Shown here piece after piece: positions 52,727 to 53,616 of a stretch of 53,616 bases of DNA (its first letter is position 1; every line of letters begins with the position of its first letter). The DNA is from Roseomonas sp. 18066 (GTDB lineage: Bacteria > Pseudomonadota > Alphaproteobacteria > Acetobacterales > Acetobacteraceae). The notes below the pieces were generated by a model. The model made no database searches, was not told the DNA's origin, and saw only the letters and a list, made by a program, of their open reading frames with translations. Where the stretch lies: assembly GCF_902706185.1 (NCBI RefSeq), contig NZ_CACSJM010000021.1, positions 1 to 53,616 of the forward strand. Direction: 5' to 3'. A program made the translations under genes and the position numbers.

Positions 52727-53390
52727 GCGTATTCTGCGAAGGCGGCCTCCTCGACCTCCAACGCACCTTCATCCCAGCGGACATCCCAGCTGCCTGGCCG
52801 TCCGGCGCGGCAGCGAAGCAGGTCCAGCCGCCAGCGTGGTGCGCCGCAGCGTCGGCGAGCGATGCCACCCGCCATCGGCTGACGGCGCTGGACGGGCCAT
52901 GTTCGGCCACGTTCCGCAGCAATAGCCCGACTCGCGGGGAGCCCTCTGCCGCCAGCTGGAGGCGCCGAGATGCGGTCATGTCCAGGCGATCCATTTGGAG
53001 CACTGCGCCGCCCAGAGCTGGCGAGCGGAGCGCCTCCTCCATCGTCCACAAGCCATCAGCAGGCTGGCGATAGCTCGCCTGCAGAAGGCGGTCGGCGCGC
53101 AGCCCGAGGGCATGCAGGCCGGGTGCCCAGACGCCTTCGGCATGGGCGCTGATCCACAGCACAGGCCCATCGGTGCGGCTGAGGATGAGCGTGCACAGGG
53201 CAAGACCGGCGCCGAGGTCGGATGCCTGGACCTCGTGCAGTGCGCCCCGGGCCAATCCACCGCCGGGCAAATGGTCATCGATGGGAGGAGTCAAGCTGAT
53301 TGGGGGCAGTGTCGCATCGCCCCCGGTGCCGCGCTCGATCCTGGCGAGCGAGGCTCGGAGGTCGCGCAGAACGGCGTCCGAGGCCGACAT
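52656..53390 (-). CDS. imuA: ImuA, apparently frameshifted near its 3' end
   Basis: The first ~180 residues match ImuA, a RecA-like protein of the mutasome (LPGGGLARGALHEVQA, VLWISAHAEGVWAPGLHALG, RRLQLAAEGSPRVGLLLR, then SRWRVASL). From about 52840 the frame turns to low-complexity sequence and runs 71 bases into imuB. The neighbouring frame encodes the expected ImuA end (PRWRLDLLRCRAGRPGSWDV, then FAEYA) and stops at 52723 with a GTGA overlap to imuB. A single one-base indel near 52840 would explain this. It could be real loss of the tail or an assembly error. Confidence 0.85.
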   Translation of the reverse strand: MSASDAVLRDLRASLARIERGTGGDATLPPISLTPPIDDHLPGGGLARGALHEVQASDLGAGLALCTLILSRTDGPVLWISAHAEGVWAPGLHALGLRADRLLQASYRQPADGLWTMEEALRSPALGGAVLQMDRLDMTASRRLQLAAEGSPRVGLLLRNVAEHGPSSAVSRWRVASLADAAAHHAGGWTCFAAAPDGQAAGMSAGMKVRWRSRRPPSQNTREPPLPGPVPALPPSGPAATPAS

Positions 53391-53399
53391 CGGGGAACC

Positions 53400-53616
53400 C
53401 TATCCTGCGCTGTGCAGCCGCGCGGGCGGCAGCTTGAGGACAAGGAAGCCCGAGCGCTCCAGGTGCTTCACCAAGTGCTCGGCGGCTACGCTGGCGACCA
53501 GCTGGCCGCCGGATGGACGAGGCTTGCCGCGCTCGTCGTAGCGCAGCGCATAGGCGAGAGCGTCGGCCACCTCATCGGGCGATGCGGTGGACAGGCCGGG
53601 AGGCAGGGGGATGGGG
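53400..53616 (-). CDS. Hypothetical protein, partial at right window edge
   Basis: The last 71 codons of a minus-strand gene are visible: PLPPGLSTASPDEVADALAY, then ALRYDERGKPRPSGGQL, then AAEHLVKHLERSGFLVLK. It ends nine bases before the imuA start, so it probably heads the same operon. I recognise no domain. The promoter, and any LexA site of the imu operon, would lie beyond the window. Confidence 0.65.
   Translation of the reverse strand, partial: PIPLPPGLSTASPDEVADALAYALRYDERGKPRPSGGQLVASVAAEHLVKHLERSGFLVLKLPPARLHSAG

Noticed and set aside
51233..52882. Open frame of 549 codons opposite imuB
   Set aside because: Same reason: a GC-driven shadow of a conserved gene.

Overview
The window is high-GC DNA from an alphaproteobacterium. 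The imuA-imuB-dnaE2 mutagenesis cassette, an HWE-type sensor kinase and the IS427-like element all fit Alphaproteobacteria, and I lean towards a Roseomonas-like member of the Acetobacteraceae; this placement is inference from gene content. No rRNA, replication gene, CRISPR array or complete tRNA was seen, so chromosome versus megaplasmid cannot be decided.

Positions 1-23,200 are a defence and decay zone. On the minus strand lies a type II CBASS operon (Cap4-type nuclease-SAVED effector, CD-NTase, E1-E2 protein Cap2, JAMM protease Cap3), followed by a gene of unknown role. The effector gene carries an in-frame amber codon. Next come an intact AbiEi/AbiEii pair, a soluble FtsH-like AAA+ zinc protease that also has a decayed duplicate at the left edge, several small unknown genes, relics of a GFA enzyme and of a radical SAM maturase, a solitary AbiEi, a HEPN-type Abi protein fused to a CBS-like pair and preceded by a strong hairpin, three tandem paralogues of unknown function, and a second, damaged AbiE pair.

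Positions 23,559-30,522 hold a compact Tn7-like transposition operon: TnsA, a second TnsA-like protein without its catalytic residues, TnsB, TnsC and a long TniQ with HTH-like segments. The last three junctions overlap by one to four bases. I could not find the transposon ends.

Positions 32,217-37,305 encode what looks like a metabolic unit: a DASS-family dicarboxylate transporter, then three tightly coupled genes for a 2Fe-2S/4Fe-4S protein, a fumarate reductase-like flavoprotein and a NuoF-like NADH/FMN protein, with no membrane anchor. The likely function is a soluble NADH-linked dicarboxylate oxidoreductase. A stretch resembling the 5' part of a tRNA follows. A receiver-like protein lacking its phospho-acceptor comes next, then a GSCFA/WcbI pair that is broken twice.

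The right end has two divergent PAS/GAF sensor kinases, one of them invaded at its 3' end by a complete IS427-group element flanked by CTAG, and then the imuA-imuB-dnaE2 operon on the minus strand, with imuA apparently frameshifted. A second copy of the same IS, in inverted orientation, is cut by the left edge, so the two copies bracket about 47 kb. Broken genes are common across the window: I count two in-frame amber codons, three frameshifts and several fragments.
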